Origin: Pseudomonadota bacterium
Lineage (GTDB): Bacteria; Pseudomonadota; Gammaproteobacteria; Xanthomonadales; SZUA-38
Assembly (NCBI GenBank): GCA_039033415.1
Contig: JBCCCR010000046.1
Coordinates: 1-35,286, forward strand
DNA length: 35,286 bases
Reading direction: 5' to 3'
Below the pieces are notes generated by a model. That model had not been told where the DNA came from and did no database searches. It was given only the letters and a program-made list of their open reading frames with translations. Both the position numbers and the translations under genes were made by a program. Of the stretch, positions 16,957 to 26,926 are shown piece after piece. Every line of letters begins with the position of its first letter. Within the stretch, counting starts at the first letter, position 1.

Positions 16957-17916
16957 GTGACAGCGCCGGCAGCAGGCCCGTCGCCCGAGGCCTTTAATCT
17001 GTTTTACTGCGACCAGTTTGTGCTCCCCCTCCCGGCGGAGCACCGGTTTCCCATGAGCAAATACGCGCTGCTGCGCGAACGCTTGCGCCGGGAGCCCGCG
17101 CTGGCGGCCGGGCGTTTCAGCGTGCCGCCGGCCGCGTCACTCCAGGCCCTGAAACGCGTACACAGCGAAGCCTATCTCGACGCCCTGATCAGCGGCGCGC
17201 TGCCGCGGGCCATCGAGCGCCGTATCGGTTTTCCCTACAGCGAACAAATGGTGGAACGCTCCCGTCGATCGGTGGGGGGCACGATGGCCGCAGCCGAGGC
17301 GGCGCTCGAGTGTGGGTTGGCCGTCAATCTCGCCGGCGGTACCCACCACGCGTTTGCGGACACCGGCGGCGGTTACTGCGTGCTGAACGACGTGGCGGTG
17401 GCCGCGCGCTACGCGCAAAGCAGCCTGGGTGTGGGTCAGGTGCTGGTGGTCGATCTGGATGTGCATCAGGGTGACGGCACCGCGGCCATCTTCTCGGAGG
17501 ACAGCTCCGTGTTTACCTTTTCGATGCACGGCGGAAAAAACTACCCGACCCGGAAACAAACCAGTGACCTTGATGTAGCCCTTGATGACGGGACCGACGA
17601 CGAGGCCTACCTGAACCGGCTTCAGGGCATCCTGCCCGGGCTGTTACGGGAGCTCCGGCCCGACCTGGTTTTCTACCTGGCGGGCGCTGATCCGTTTGCC
17701 GGGGACCGACTCGGTCGACTCAGCTTGAGCAAAGCCGGCCTGGCGAAGCGAGACAGCCGGGTGTTTGATTTTCTGCGCAGGGCGGATGTGCCCGCGGCGG
17801 TATGTATGGCCGGCGGCTACGCAGACAGTGTTGAAGATATCGTGTCGATCCACACCGCGACGGTGCTCGCTGCTCACGAAAGCTGGCGGCAGTGGCAAGG
17901 CAATTCTCTTACTTAG
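16957..17916 (+). CDS. Histone deacetylase superfamily (AcuC-like) amidohydrolase
   Basis: Zinc-dependent deacetylase-fold protein of 319 residues. The paired histidines GGTHHAF, the metal ligands DLDVHQGDG (Asp and His), the third ligand Asp in AGADPFAGDRLG and the tyrosine-containing GGYADS near the C-terminus are all intact, so an active hydrolase is expected. Bacterial relatives include AcuC, which deacetylates acetyl-CoA synthetase, and acetylpolyamine amidohydrolases. The start is uncertain: GTG at 16957 has AGGAAG 14 bases upstream and retains the conserved LFYCDQFVLPLP strand, whereas an ATG at 16852 overlaps pckG by 68 bases. Context next to pckG and beta-oxidation favours acetyl metabolism, by inference. 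Confidence 0.88.
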   Translation: MTAPAAGPSPEAFNLFYCDQFVLPLPAEHRFPMSKYALLRERLRREPALAAGRFSVPPAASLQALKRVHSEAYLDALISGALPRAIERRIGFPYSEQMVERSRRSVGGTMAAAEAALECGLAVNLAGGTHHAFADTGGGYCVLNDVAVAARYAQSSLGVGQVLVVDLDVHQGDGTAAIFSEDSSVFTFSMHGGKNYPTRKQTSDLDVALDDGTDDEAYLNRLQGILPGLLRELRPDLVFYLAGADPFAGDRLGRLSLSKAGLAKRDSRVFDFLRRADVPAAVCMAGGYADSVEDIVSIHTATVLAAHESWRQWQGNSLT

Positions 17917-17917
17917 G

Positions 17918-17946
17918 TTTACTTGCTGGTTGATAGCAAGTATCTT
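17918..17946 (+). promoter_or_regulatory. Predicted promoter of tetR and the beta-oxidation operon
   Basis: TTTACT (17918-17923), 17 bases, then TATCTT (17941-17946); each box matches consensus at four of six. The predicted start site coincides with the ATG at 17953, so the message would be leaderless. The operator palindrome lies between and across the two boxes. Confidence 0.5.
17920..17942. promoter_or_regulatory. TACTTGCT-N7-AGCAAGTA operator
   Basis: A perfect 8-bp inverted repeat, TACTTGCT (17920-17927) and AGCAAGTA (17935-17942), separated by seven bases. It occupies the promoter spacer directly upstream of a TetR-family gene, the classic arrangement for autorepression. It does not match the PsrA or FadR consensus as I remember them. 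Confidence 0.65.
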
Positions 17947-17952
17947 GGCGGG

Positions 17953-18576
17953 ATGCCTCAACCTGCACTCACTCAGGCCCAGCGTACGGCGCTTTCGGAC
18001 ACCGCGATGATCGACGCCGCCATTATGCTGATTGTGAGTCTGGGCCCAGAAAAAACCACGCTGAAAGCGCTCGGCGAGGCTTCTGGCTACAGCCGGGGGC
18101 TCGTGACCTATCGTTTCGGCAGCAAGGCGGGTCTTTTCAAGGCGGTCATCAAAACCGTTTCTGAGCGATGGTTGGACGCCTTTGAGAAGGCGGTCGACGA
18201 CAAGTCCGGAATCAGCGCAATCTTGAGTACCGCCGAAGCTTATCGCCAGTTTGTCCTGAGATCGCCCAAGGACATCCGCGCGATGCATATTCTGAGCTAT
18301 CACTCCGTGGAACCCGGTTGTGGGCACGCCGGCATGGTTCGCAAGGTCATCCGCGCGCAGCGCGACCAGCTCGCCCAGTGGGTGAAAGATGGTCAGCAGC
18401 AGGGCACGGTCTGCCCAAACGTGGACCCGCAGGTTTTTGCGGCCCGTTTTGTGGCCTATACCAGCGGCATGGTGTGGGCCTGGATGCTTGGTACCAGCGA
18501 TATCGATTTCGAGGCCGCCCACGCGGCCTTTCAGCGACAGATCAACTTCGAACTCTCCCGACAGGCTGACGCCTGA
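17953..18576 (+). CDS. TetR-family regulator of the fatty-acid-degradation operon
   Basis: One-component repressor of 207 residues. The N-terminal helix-turn-helix reads [21 protein letters not shown] at about 37-57 (seen in two halves), with [10 protein letters not shown] typical of TetR proteins. The C-terminal domain should bind an acyl-CoA-like ligand. It is 20 bases before the thiolase gene in the same direction, so the regulator is probably the first gene of the operon it controls. The ATG at 17953 is chosen over the TTG at 17923 because the latter lies inside the palindrome. There is no separate ribosome-binding site. Ligand and regulon are inferred from context. Confidence 0.88.
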   Translation: MPQPALTQAQRTALSDTAMIDAAIMLIVSLGPEKTTLKALGEASGYSRGLVTYRFGSKAGLFKAVIKTVSERWLDAFEKAVDDKSGISAILSTAEAYRQFVLRSPKDIRAMHILSYHSVEPGCGHAGMVRKVIRAQRDQLAQWVKDGQQQGTVCPNVDPQVFAARFVAYTSGMVWAWMLGTSDIDFEAAHAAFQRQINFELSRQADA

Positions 18577-18596
18577 CCTATAGGAACCCACAGACA

Positions 18597-19805
18597 ATGA
18601 CAGACGCATATATCTACGATCACGTACGCACGCCTCGCGGCCGCGGCAAACCCAATGGTTCGCTCCACGAGGTGACCCCCATCGAGCTGGTTCGCCAGGT
18701 GCTGGAAGCGCTGCGTGACCGCAACGAGCTCGATACCAGCAAGGTCGACGATGTGGTGATGGGCTGCGTGTCGCCCGTTGGAGAGCAGGGCGCCAACGTC
18801 GCACGCGTCGGGGCGCTGATGGCCGACTACGACCAGACGGTGCCGGGCAAGCAGCTCAACCGGTTTTGCGCATCAGGCCTCGAAGCCGTCAACACGGCGG
18901 CGTCACAGGTCATGGCCGGCCAGTCCGATCTGTGTATCGGCGGTGGCGTTGAATCGATGTCCCGCGTGCCGATGGGTTCGGACGGGGGCGCCATGGCCGT
19001 GGATCCACACGTGGCGTACAACACCTATTTTGCGCCTCAGGGAATCGGCGCGGATCTGATCGCCTCCAAGTACGGCTTCAGCCGCGAGGACGTAGATGCT
19101 TACGCGGCGGAAAGCCAGGCGCGGGCTGCCAACGCCTGGGATAACGGCTATTTCGACAACGCGGTGATCGCGGTGAAAGATCAGCTGGGCATGACGCTGC
19201 TCGACCGGGACGAGCACATGCGCCCGGGCACCACCGCTGAAGATCTGGCGGGTCTCAAGCCGGCGTTTGTGATTCCCGGTGAGCAGTTCGGCTTCGACGC
19301 GGTGGCCCTCCAGCGGTACCCGGAGGTAGAGCGCATCAACCATGTCCACACCGGCGGCAACAGCTCCGGCATCGTCGACGGTGCCGGCGCGGTGCTCATC
19401 GGAAACAAAGAAATCGGCGACAGCCTCGGGCTGAAGCCGCGGGCTCGGATCAAAGGCTTTGCCTCGATCGGGTCGGAGCCGACCATCATGTTGACCGGCC
19501 CGGGCCCGTCAGCGGAGAAGGTGCTCAAGCGATGCGGCATGAGCACAGCGGACATCGATTTGTTCGAGCTCAACGAGGCTTTTGCCTCGGTGGTGCTGCG
19601 CTACATGCAGCAGCTCGACATCGATCACAGCCAGATCAACGTCAACGGCGGCGCGATTGCCCTGGGGCATCCCCTGGGGGCCACCGGCGCGATGATCTTC
19701 GGCACCGCGCTGGACGAGCTGGAGCGGCGTGACCTGAACACCGCGCTGGTCAACCTCTGTATTGGTGCCGGTATGGGCACCGCCACCATTATCGAACGGG
19801 TATAA
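18597..19805 (+). CDS. Thiolase (acetyl-CoA C-acyltransferase, FadA-like)
   Basis: Thiolase that cleaves 3-ketoacyl-CoA to acetyl-CoA and a shortened acyl-CoA in beta-oxidation. The 402 residues have the nucleophile C91 in NRFCASG, H358 in GHPLGATG and C388 in CIGAGMG, the full catalytic set. The ending TATIIERV is typical. AGGA lies 11 bases before the ATG. It is followed after two bases by the FadJ-like gene, and these two form the trifunctional pair. Degradative use is likelier than a biosynthetic acetoacetyl-CoA role because of the linked hydratase/dehydrogenase. Confidence 0.93.
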   Translation: MTDAYIYDHVRTPRGRGKPNGSLHEVTPIELVRQVLEALRDRNELDTSKVDDVVMGCVSPVGEQGANVARVGALMADYDQTVPGKQLNRFCASGLEAVNTAASQVMAGQSDLCIGGGVESMSRVPMGSDGGAMAVDPHVAYNTYFAPQGIGADLIASKYGFSREDVDAYAAESQARAANAWDNGYFDNAVIAVKDQLGMTLLDRDEHMRPGTTAEDLAGLKPAFVIPGEQFGFDAVALQRYPEVERINHVHTGGNSSGIVDGAGAVLIGNKEIGDSLGLKPRARIKGFASIGSEPTIMLTGPGPSAEKVLKRCGMSTADIDLFELNEAFASVVLRYMQQLDIDHSQINVNGGAIALGHPLGATGAMIFGTALDELERRDLNTALVNLCIGAGMGTATIIERV

Positions 19806-19807
19806 CC

Positions 19808-21982
<2,175 letters not shown>

Positions 21983-21991
21983 GGTGACGAC

Positions 21992-22768
21992 ATGAACGAA
22001 CTCGAAACCGTTCTCTATGATGTGGAAGGTCCGGTGGCGACCGTCACTATGAATCGTCCGAAATCGATGAACGCCTTTAATCAGCAGCTGCGCAGCGACA
22101 TGGCGGCGGCCCTGGAGGCGGCCGACCGCGATGCGGCGGTGCGGGTGGTTGTGCTGACCGGTGCCGGCAGGGCGTTCAACCCGGGCGCTGATCTCAAAGA
22201 AGGCATCAGCGAATCGGTTGAGCTTCAGCTCACTTATCAGTACCGGCCGGTGCTAGACGCGATCAGCAATCTCCGCAAGCCGGTGATCGCTGCCGTCAAC
22301 GGCTTTGCCGCTGGCATAGGTTTGTCGGTTTCGCTGGCCTGCGATCTTGTGGTGATGGCGGATAACGCCTTTCTGCTGTCGCCGTTCACGACCATCTCTT
22401 TAGTGCCCGACGGTGGCGCTACCTGGCTGCTGGTCAGGCAGCTGGGCTACAAGCGGGCCTTTGAGATGTCGGTCGAAGGGCAGCGTCTGAGCGCCGAGGA
22501 TGCTCTCGCAGCCGGTCTGATCAATCGCGTCGCGCCGGCTGAAGAAGTGTTGAGCAACGCCCAGGCCTGGGCTGCGGAACTGTCGCAGAGGGCGCCGCTG
22601 TCGCTGACCGCCACCAAGCGGGCCATGCGCCTGTCGATGCACGCCAGCTATGATGATGTCTATAGACTTGAGGCCCTGCTGCAGGGCCACTGTGCCGCCA
22701 GTGAGGATGCCGCCGAAGGCGTGCAGGCGTTCCTCGACAAGCGGCCCCCGCAATTCCAAGGAAAGTAG
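21992..22768 (+). CDS. Crotonase-family protein, isomerase (PaaG/ECI) type
   Basis: Crotonase-fold protein of 258 residues. The oxyanion-hole segments (RAFNPGADL and NGFAAGIG) are conserved, but the two hydratase glutamates are absent: the first position is Ser in GIGLSVSLA and the second is Phe in SPFTTIS. Instead it has LVPDGG with D140, the catalytic aspartate position of PaaG and delta3-delta2-enoyl-CoA isomerases. A role in moving double bonds for unsaturated fatty acids fits better than hydration, which the FadJ-like protein already provides. It starts nine bases after the previous gene and ends two bases before the next. Confidence 0.88.
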   Translation: MNELETVLYDVEGPVATVTMNRPKSMNAFNQQLRSDMAAALEAADRDAAVRVVVLTGAGRAFNPGADLKEGISESVELQLTYQYRPVLDAISNLRKPVIAAVNGFAAGIGLSVSLACDLVVMADNAFLLSPFTTISLVPDGGATWLLVRQLGYKRAFEMSVEGQRLSAEDALAAGLINRVAPAEEVLSNAQAWAAELSQRAPLSLTATKRAMRLSMHASYDDVYRLEALLQGHCAASEDAAEGVQAFLDKRPPQFQGK

Positions 22769-22770
22769 CT

Positions 22771-23940
22771 ATGCCGACCCAAGGTCGAACGATATTTGAA
22801 GAAGAGCACGAGATGTTCCGCGACGCCACGCGCCGCTTTCTGCAGGCGGAGGTGGAACCGCACCGCGACCGCTGGGCGGAGCAGGGGGCCGTCGACCCGG
22901 AGATTTATCATAAGGCCGGCGAACAGGGCCTGCTGTGTATGTGGGTTGATGAGCAGTACGGGGGCCCTGGGATCCAAGATTTCCGGTACGACCAGATCTT
23001 CGACGAGGAGAACTGCCGCTACGGCGACACCGGGCTGTTTATCTCCTTGCACAACCGAATTGTCGCCCCCTATCTCGGAGAGCTCGGCAGCGAGGAGCAG
23101 AAAACCCGGTATCTGCCTGGCTGCGTGAGCGGTGAGACCATCCTCGGCATCGCCATGACGGAGCCTGGCGCCGGCAGCGACGTGGCGGGCATGAAGACCC
23201 GCGCTGAGGACAAAGGTGATCACTACCTGCTCAACGGTTCCAAGACCTACATCTCCAACGGCATTATCGGCAACCTGTTTATGGTGGCCGCGAAAACCGG
23301 CGCGCCGGATAGTCGCCAGCTGGGCCTGTTCCTGGTTGAGGGCGACACGCCCGGCTTCAAGCGAGGCCGCAATCTGGCGAAGATGGGACTGAAAAGCCAG
23401 GACACGGCGGAGCTTTTCTTCGATAACGTGGAAGTGCCGAAGACCAACGTGCTCGGTGACCCCACCCGGGGCTTCTACAACCTGATGAAGTTCCTGGCGG
23501 AAGAGCGCCTGATGAACGCCGTCGGCAACCTGGCGATGGCCGACGCGGCACTCGATCTGACGTTAGACTTTGCGCGGGAGCGCAAGGTTTTTGGCCAGAC
23601 CGTGGCAGATTTTCAGGTCAACCGGTTTAAGTTCGCCGACATGCGCACCGGAATCGACGTGGCGCAGATGTTTGTCGACCACTGCGTGATGGCGCACAAT
23701 CGAGGTGAGCTTACGCCGGAGACGGCGGCCCAGGCGAAGCTGTTTACCAGCGAGCTGCTGGGACGCACCGTCGATGAGTGCGTCCAGCTGCACGGCGGGG
23801 CCGGTTTTATGGACGAATACCGGATTTCCCGTCTCTATCGCGATGCCAGGATCGCCCGCATCTACGCCGGATCTTCCGAGGTCATGCGGGAAATTGTGGC
23901 CCGATCCATGGGTCTGGATCCGCGCAAAAAAGCGGCCTGA
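22771..23940 (+). CDS. Acyl-CoA dehydrogenase, LCAD/IVD-type
   Basis: FAD-dependent acyl-CoA dehydrogenase of 389 residues, the normal soluble length. Features in order are MTEPGAGSD (FAD/substrate), SKTYISNG, RKVFGQTVADFQ, LHGGAGFM and IYAGSSEVMRE. The position of the MCAD catalytic glutamate (YEGT) is A366 here. Instead E245, in AEERLMNA on helix G, occupies the place of the base in long-chain and isovaleryl-CoA dehydrogenases. It complements the distant FadE gene, perhaps for long or branched chains. It is in the same operon as the thiolase and FadJ-like genes, two bases after the crotonase gene. Confidence 0.93.
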   Translation: MPTQGRTIFEEEHEMFRDATRRFLQAEVEPHRDRWAEQGAVDPEIYHKAGEQGLLCMWVDEQYGGPGIQDFRYDQIFDEENCRYGDTGLFISLHNRIVAPYLGELGSEEQKTRYLPGCVSGETILGIAMTEPGAGSDVAGMKTRAEDKGDHYLLNGSKTYISNGIIGNLFMVAAKTGAPDSRQLGLFLVEGDTPGFKRGRNLAKMGLKSQDTAELFFDNVEVPKTNVLGDPTRGFYNLMKFLAEERLMNAVGNLAMADAALDLTLDFARERKVFGQTVADFQVNRFKFADMRTGIDVAQMFVDHCVMAHNRGELTPETAAQAKLFTSELLGRTVDECVQLHGGAGFMDEYRISRLYRDARIARIYAGSSEVMREIVARSMGLDPRKKAA

Positions 23941-23964
23941 CGGCCCGCTCTACTAGGAGATTTC

Positions 23965-24249
23965 ATGAAAGCTGTATGGAACGATACCGTCCTCGCCGAA
24001 TCGCCCGACACCGTGGTGGTTGAGGGCAACCACTACTTTCCACCCGAGTCGCTCAACATGGATTATTTTGAGGATTCCGTAACCACCAGCGTTTGCCCCT
24101 GGAAAGGCACCGCCAGCTACTACTCGGTTAAGGTCGAGGGTCAATCGAATCCGGACGCGGCCTGGTACTACCCCGAAACCAAGTCAGCGGCCGACAACAT
24201 CCGCGGCCGGGTAGCCTTCTGGAAAGGGGTTCAGGTCTCCGACAGTTGA
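23965..24249 (+). CDS. DUF427 domain protein
   Basis: Small protein of 94 residues that is a complete DUF427 domain: MKAVWNDTVLAES, VEGNHYFPPES, CPWKGTASYYSV and the ending AFWKGVQV are characteristic. The family has a compact beta fold. Its molecular role is unknown, although it is often found beside oxidoreductases. AGGAGA lies seven bases before the ATG, and the gene follows the acyl-CoA dehydrogenase by 24 bases, so it is probably the tail of the beta-oxidation operon. Confidence 0.85.
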   Translation: MKAVWNDTVLAESPDTVVVEGNHYFPPESLNMDYFEDSVTTSVCPWKGTASYYSVKVEGQSNPDAAWYYPETKSAADNIRGRVAFWKGVQVSDS

Positions 24250-24310
24250 CCTTCCGTTGACCCGGCGGCGCAGATAATTCCGGCTTTCGTAAGTTACGCC
24301 GCCGGTATCC

Positions 24311-24817
24311 ATGTTTCTGAAGCGCCTGCTAAAGTTTCTTCACACCGCCAGCGCGGTCGGCCTGGCCGGCGGCCTGGCGGCTTACATGATTATCCTGGCC
24401 TACGGGCCGACACCCGAATCGCTGCCTGAGTACACGGCGCTGCGCCAGGCGCTCGCCGTGGTTTCCAAGTGGCTGCTGATGCCGTCGATGGTGGGGGTCC
24501 TGGTGACGGGCCTGCTGGCCATGGCGGCGCACTATCCCTATATGGAAGCCCCCTGGGTTTGGGCAAAAGCGGTGTCGGGCATCCTGGTGTTTGAGGCGAC
24601 GCTCGGCAGTATCGACGCGCCGGCGCAGCGGGCTGCTGCAACCACGGCGAAGGCGATGGCCGGAGAGATTGACGCCGCTGAGGTAGCCGCGCTGATGCAC
24701 AACGAGTGGGGTGCCTGGTGGATGGTGCTGGCGCTGTCAGCGGCAAACGTCGCCCTGGCGATCTGGCGCCCGCGGTTCGGCGTTTCGCGGGGCAAAAGGC
24801 TCAGCGCGAAAGGCTAA
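24311..24817 (+). CDS. DUF2269-like four-helix membrane protein
   Basis: Inner-membrane protein of 168 residues with four hydrophobic segments (about 14-31, 50-72, 82-95 and 133-149). The opening LKFLHTASAVGLAGG, with a histidine entering the first helix, resembles DUF2269 proteins. Function unknown. It lies 61 bases after the DUF427 gene and may be separately transcribed. Its stop codon overlaps that of the convergent gene by two to three bases, leaving no room for a terminator between them. Confidence 0.7.
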   Translation: MFLKRLLKFLHTASAVGLAGGLAAYMIILAYGPTPESLPEYTALRQALAVVSKWLLMPSMVGVLVTGLLAMAAHYPYMEAPWVWAKAVSGILVFEATLGSIDAPAQRAAATTAKAMAGEIDAAEVAALMHNEWGAWWMVLALSAANVALAIWRPRFGVSRGKRLSAKG

Positions 24818-25566
24818 AGGCTAGTGGGCCGGTTTCGTCGCGTTAGCAGCGACGAGGGTCGGCGCTCCTGCGCCGTCTTGAACAGGCTGAAGGTCTTCTT
24901 AACGTAGTTGGTCACGCTGTCGATGCCGTCGACATATTCTTTCAGCTCGGGTGTCCACTGAGCTTCGACCACCCGCGAACTCATGGCGGGGTCACTCCCT
25001 TCCAGACGAATGTAGAACCACGGCTCACCGCGCTTTAGCGTCAGCGGCTGATCGATGTCGTGCCACTCAAAGGCCCACATGAGGCGCCGTGGCCAGACGT
25101 CGAGCTGAAACCGCCCGCTGATGACGAGGCCCGGCCAGCGCGAGCCCTTGTAGTCGTGAATTGGCCCCGACTCCTCTAAGAAGCAGTAGTCGTCGGCCAC
25201 GAAACGATAGGGCGTGACAATCTGAAAGATCGGCCGTTTGGGATGACGCCACTGGTCCGGCGGCATCGGCACAATCATCTCGTCCAGAAACTTGAGATCA
25301 ATCGGGCTGTCGTGGCCCAAATCGTTGTTGAAAGACAGCGTTCCGTCCGGCCGCGCTACTGCGGAAAACTTAGCGTCGATGGGGCAGCGAAGCTGATAGA
25401 GCTTGGCCTCATGCTGCAGTACGGCGGGACAGGCGGTGACCGCTTTGGCCGACGGATCTTCCAGCGTCGGCAGGTCCAGGGCCTCGGGCGAAAACCAGAT
25501 CGTAGACGCTTTTACCGGGTCCATCAGCCAGCCGACGGTAAGGATGCGGGAGGATTGGTCGCTCAT
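24814..25566 (-). CDS. Unrecognised conserved-looking protein
   Basis: Protein of 250 residues that I cannot assign to a family. It has no signal peptide or membrane helix. It is rich in Trp, Pro and Tyr with stretches such as TVGWLMDP, PIDAKFSAVA, IFQIVTPYRFVADDY and GEPWFYIRLEG, suggesting a compact beta-rich enzyme or binding fold. The basic C-terminus (SLLTRRNRP) is probably flexible. The ATG at 25566 is preferred to one six codons upstream because the extra residues add nothing. It is divergent from the sigma-factor gene across 69 bases. Confidence 0.7.
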   Translation of the reverse strand: MSDQSSRILTVGWLMDPVKASTIWFSPEALDLPTLEDPSAKAVTACPAVLQHEAKLYQLRCPIDAKFSAVARPDGTLSFNNDLGHDSPIDLKFLDEMIVPMPPDQWRHPKRPIFQIVTPYRFVADDYCFLEESGPIHDYKGSRWPGLVISGRFQLDVWPRRLMWAFEWHDIDQPLTLKRGEPWFYIRLEGSDPAMSSRVVEAQWTPELKEYVDGIDSVTNYVKKTFSLFKTAQERRPSSLLTRRNRPTSL

Positions 25567-25635
25567 GGGTGCGGTATAGGCCAAAAGTCAGCGCACACTA
25601 TAAACGTTTTCTCCGCCTGCGCCGTCTGATTTACC

Positions 25636-26340
25636 ATGAGGGCCGTGGCGGAGCGGGACAACAGCCTGGAAGGCCTCGCCCCAAACCATGAGTCAGGCCA
25701 GGAGTCAGACCAGGTGTCAGGCCAACAGTCAGGTCCGTCTACGGCCCAAAAGCCCGACGACAAGCCCGACAAGAAGCTGGCTGTAGAAACGGGTGAGGGG
25801 CTGGAGGGAGAGTCGGAACAGCAGGCGGACGATGCCGAGCTGGTGGATGCCGCTCGCGCGGGTGATCAGCGGGCCTTCGAGCGTCTCTACCGCCGACACC
25901 AGGGGCGGACTATGGCGCTCTGCTGGCGGATGTGCGGCGGTAACGACACGCTGGCCGCTGAGCTGGTTCAAGACGCGTTTGTCAGGGCGTGGCAGAAGCT
26001 CCACCTGTTTCGTGGTGAGGCGAAATTCACCACCTGGCTGCATCGCCTGACGGTGAACGTGGTTCTGAGCGACCGGCGAATTCGTATGCGCCAGGTGGCT
26101 CGGGAGCAGCCGCTGGAGTCCGCGCCGGAGGCTGGCATGACGCCCTCTCTCGGGCTGGATGCCGATCTTGAGGCAGCGATTGCGAAGCTGCCGGAACGAG
26201 CGCGGACGGTGCTGGTCTTACACGATGTGGAAGGCATGAAACATACGGAAATCGCAGAGCTGGCTGATATGGCGGTGGGCACCTCAAAAGCCCAGCTGCA
26301 CCGGGCCCGGCGACTGCTGAGAGAGTGGTTAAATGAGTAG
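25636..26340 (+). CDS. ECF-type RNA polymerase sigma factor with disordered N-terminal extension
   Basis: Group 4 sigma factor. Region 2 spans about 66-135 (ELVDAARAGDQRAFERLYRR, AELVQDAFVRAW, FTTWLHRLTVNV) and region 4 about 175-232 (LPERARTVLVLHDVEGMKHTEIAE, AVGTSKAQLHRARR, quoted in pieces). The first 60 residues are an unusual acidic, glutamine/serine-rich tail encoded partly by a 12-bp tandem repeat. The start is uncertain: ATG 25636 lacks a ribosome-binding site, whereas GTG 25714 has AGGAG nine bases upstream and would drop 26 residues including most of the repeat. The next gene overlaps by eight bases and probably encodes its anti-sigma partner. Confidence 0.9.
   Translation: MRAVAERDNSLEGLAPNHESGQESDQVSGQQSGPSTAQKPDDKPDKKLAVETGEGLEGESEQQADDAELVDAARAGDQRAFERLYRRHQGRTMALCWRMCGGNDTLAAELVQDAFVRAWQKLHLFRGEAKFTTWLHRLTVNVVLSDRRIRMRQVAREQPLESAPEAGMTPSLGLDADLEAAIAKLPERARTVLVLHDVEGMKHTEIAELADMAVGTSKAQLHRARRLLREWLNE
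25691..25738 (+). repeat. Four-copy 12-bp tandem repeat in the sigma-factor gene
   Basis: Four adjacent 12-base units: AGTCAGGCCAGG (25691), AGTCAGACCAGG (25703), TGTCAGGCCAAC (25715) and AGTCAGGTCCGT (25727). The unit is a multiple of three, so copy-number change would keep frame. It encodes the tetrapeptides ESGQ, ESDQ, VSGQ and QSGP. Confidence 0.85.
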
Positions 26341-26926
26341 CAAAGATCCAACCAACGGTCCGTCCATCGGGACGGAGCAGGACGACGAGCAGCACGCTGA
26401 AGCGGCCCTGCTCCGGCGCCTGGCCGCGCTGCCCAGGGAGCGTGAAATAGGCGCCGACCTTTGGCCGGCCATCGCGCAACGCCTTGAGCCGGTTGCGACG
26501 CCGCCAGCGGCAGCGCCGGTCAGCGAGCGTCGCTGGTCGTTGCGCTCCGCCGTCGCCGCCATGGCGGTGGCTGGGCTGGCCTCGATGCTGCTGAATCTGA
26601 GCGGCGAGAGCCCGCAGCCGGCCGTCGGCGGCAATCTGCCGATGCTCTCAGCCAGTGCGGAGATCGAATATTCGGGGGCGCTGCAGGATCTGCTGCCGCT
26701 GACCGTCAGCGCCGGCGCGCCGACGCCGGGGACTCCGTTGGCCGATTTTGAGCAGTCACTGGCGATCGTGCGCGACGCCGCGGTTGCCGTTCGGGTGGCG
26801 CTGGAGCGCGACCCCCAGTCACGTTATCTGAACAGCATGCTGACCAGCTTGCAGCACCGGGAACTCAACGTGCTGAAAGAAATGGCGCGTCATGCTGACG
26901 ACACGATTGCAGGGAGTACAACATGA
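26333..26926 (+). CDS. Putative anti-sigma factor (single-pass membrane protein)
   Basis: Protein of 197 residues with a hydrophilic N-terminal part (1-65), one hydrophobic segment (about 69-88, AVAAMAVAGLASMLLNL) and a C-terminal periplasmic region. This is the usual topology of an anti-sigma factor. The H-x3-C-x2-C zinc motif of many such proteins is not visible, so identification rests on topology and on translational overlap with the sigma gene (ATG at 26333 inside its last codons). The C-terminal helix (ADFEQSLAIVRDAAVAVRVALE) is charged and perhaps coiled. The stop overlaps the next start as ATGA. Confidence 0.65.
   Translation: MSSKDPTNGPSIGTEQDDEQHAEAALLRRLAALPREREIGADLWPAIAQRLEPVATPPAAAPVSERRWSLRSAVAAMAVAGLASMLLNLSGESPQPAVGGNLPMLSASAEIEYSGALQDLLPLTVSAGAPTPGTPLADFEQSLAIVRDAAVAVRVALERDPQSRYLNSMLTSLQHRELNVLKEMARHADDTIAGSTT

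Noticed and set aside
14922-17942. Strict identity of the two ACTTG/CAAGT operators
   Set aside because: Half-sites agree, but the distance between halves differs by four bases, so a common regulator is kept only as a hypothesis.
17644-18804. 386-codon minus-strand frame across the deacetylase, tetR and thiolase
   Set aside because: It spans three well-supported genes and the tetR promoter, and its translation shows no family features.
24246-24278. Promoter TTGACC with GATAAT upstream of the DUF2269-like gene
   Set aside because: The two possible -35 boxes give spacings of 10 or 21 bases, neither acceptable for sigma-70.
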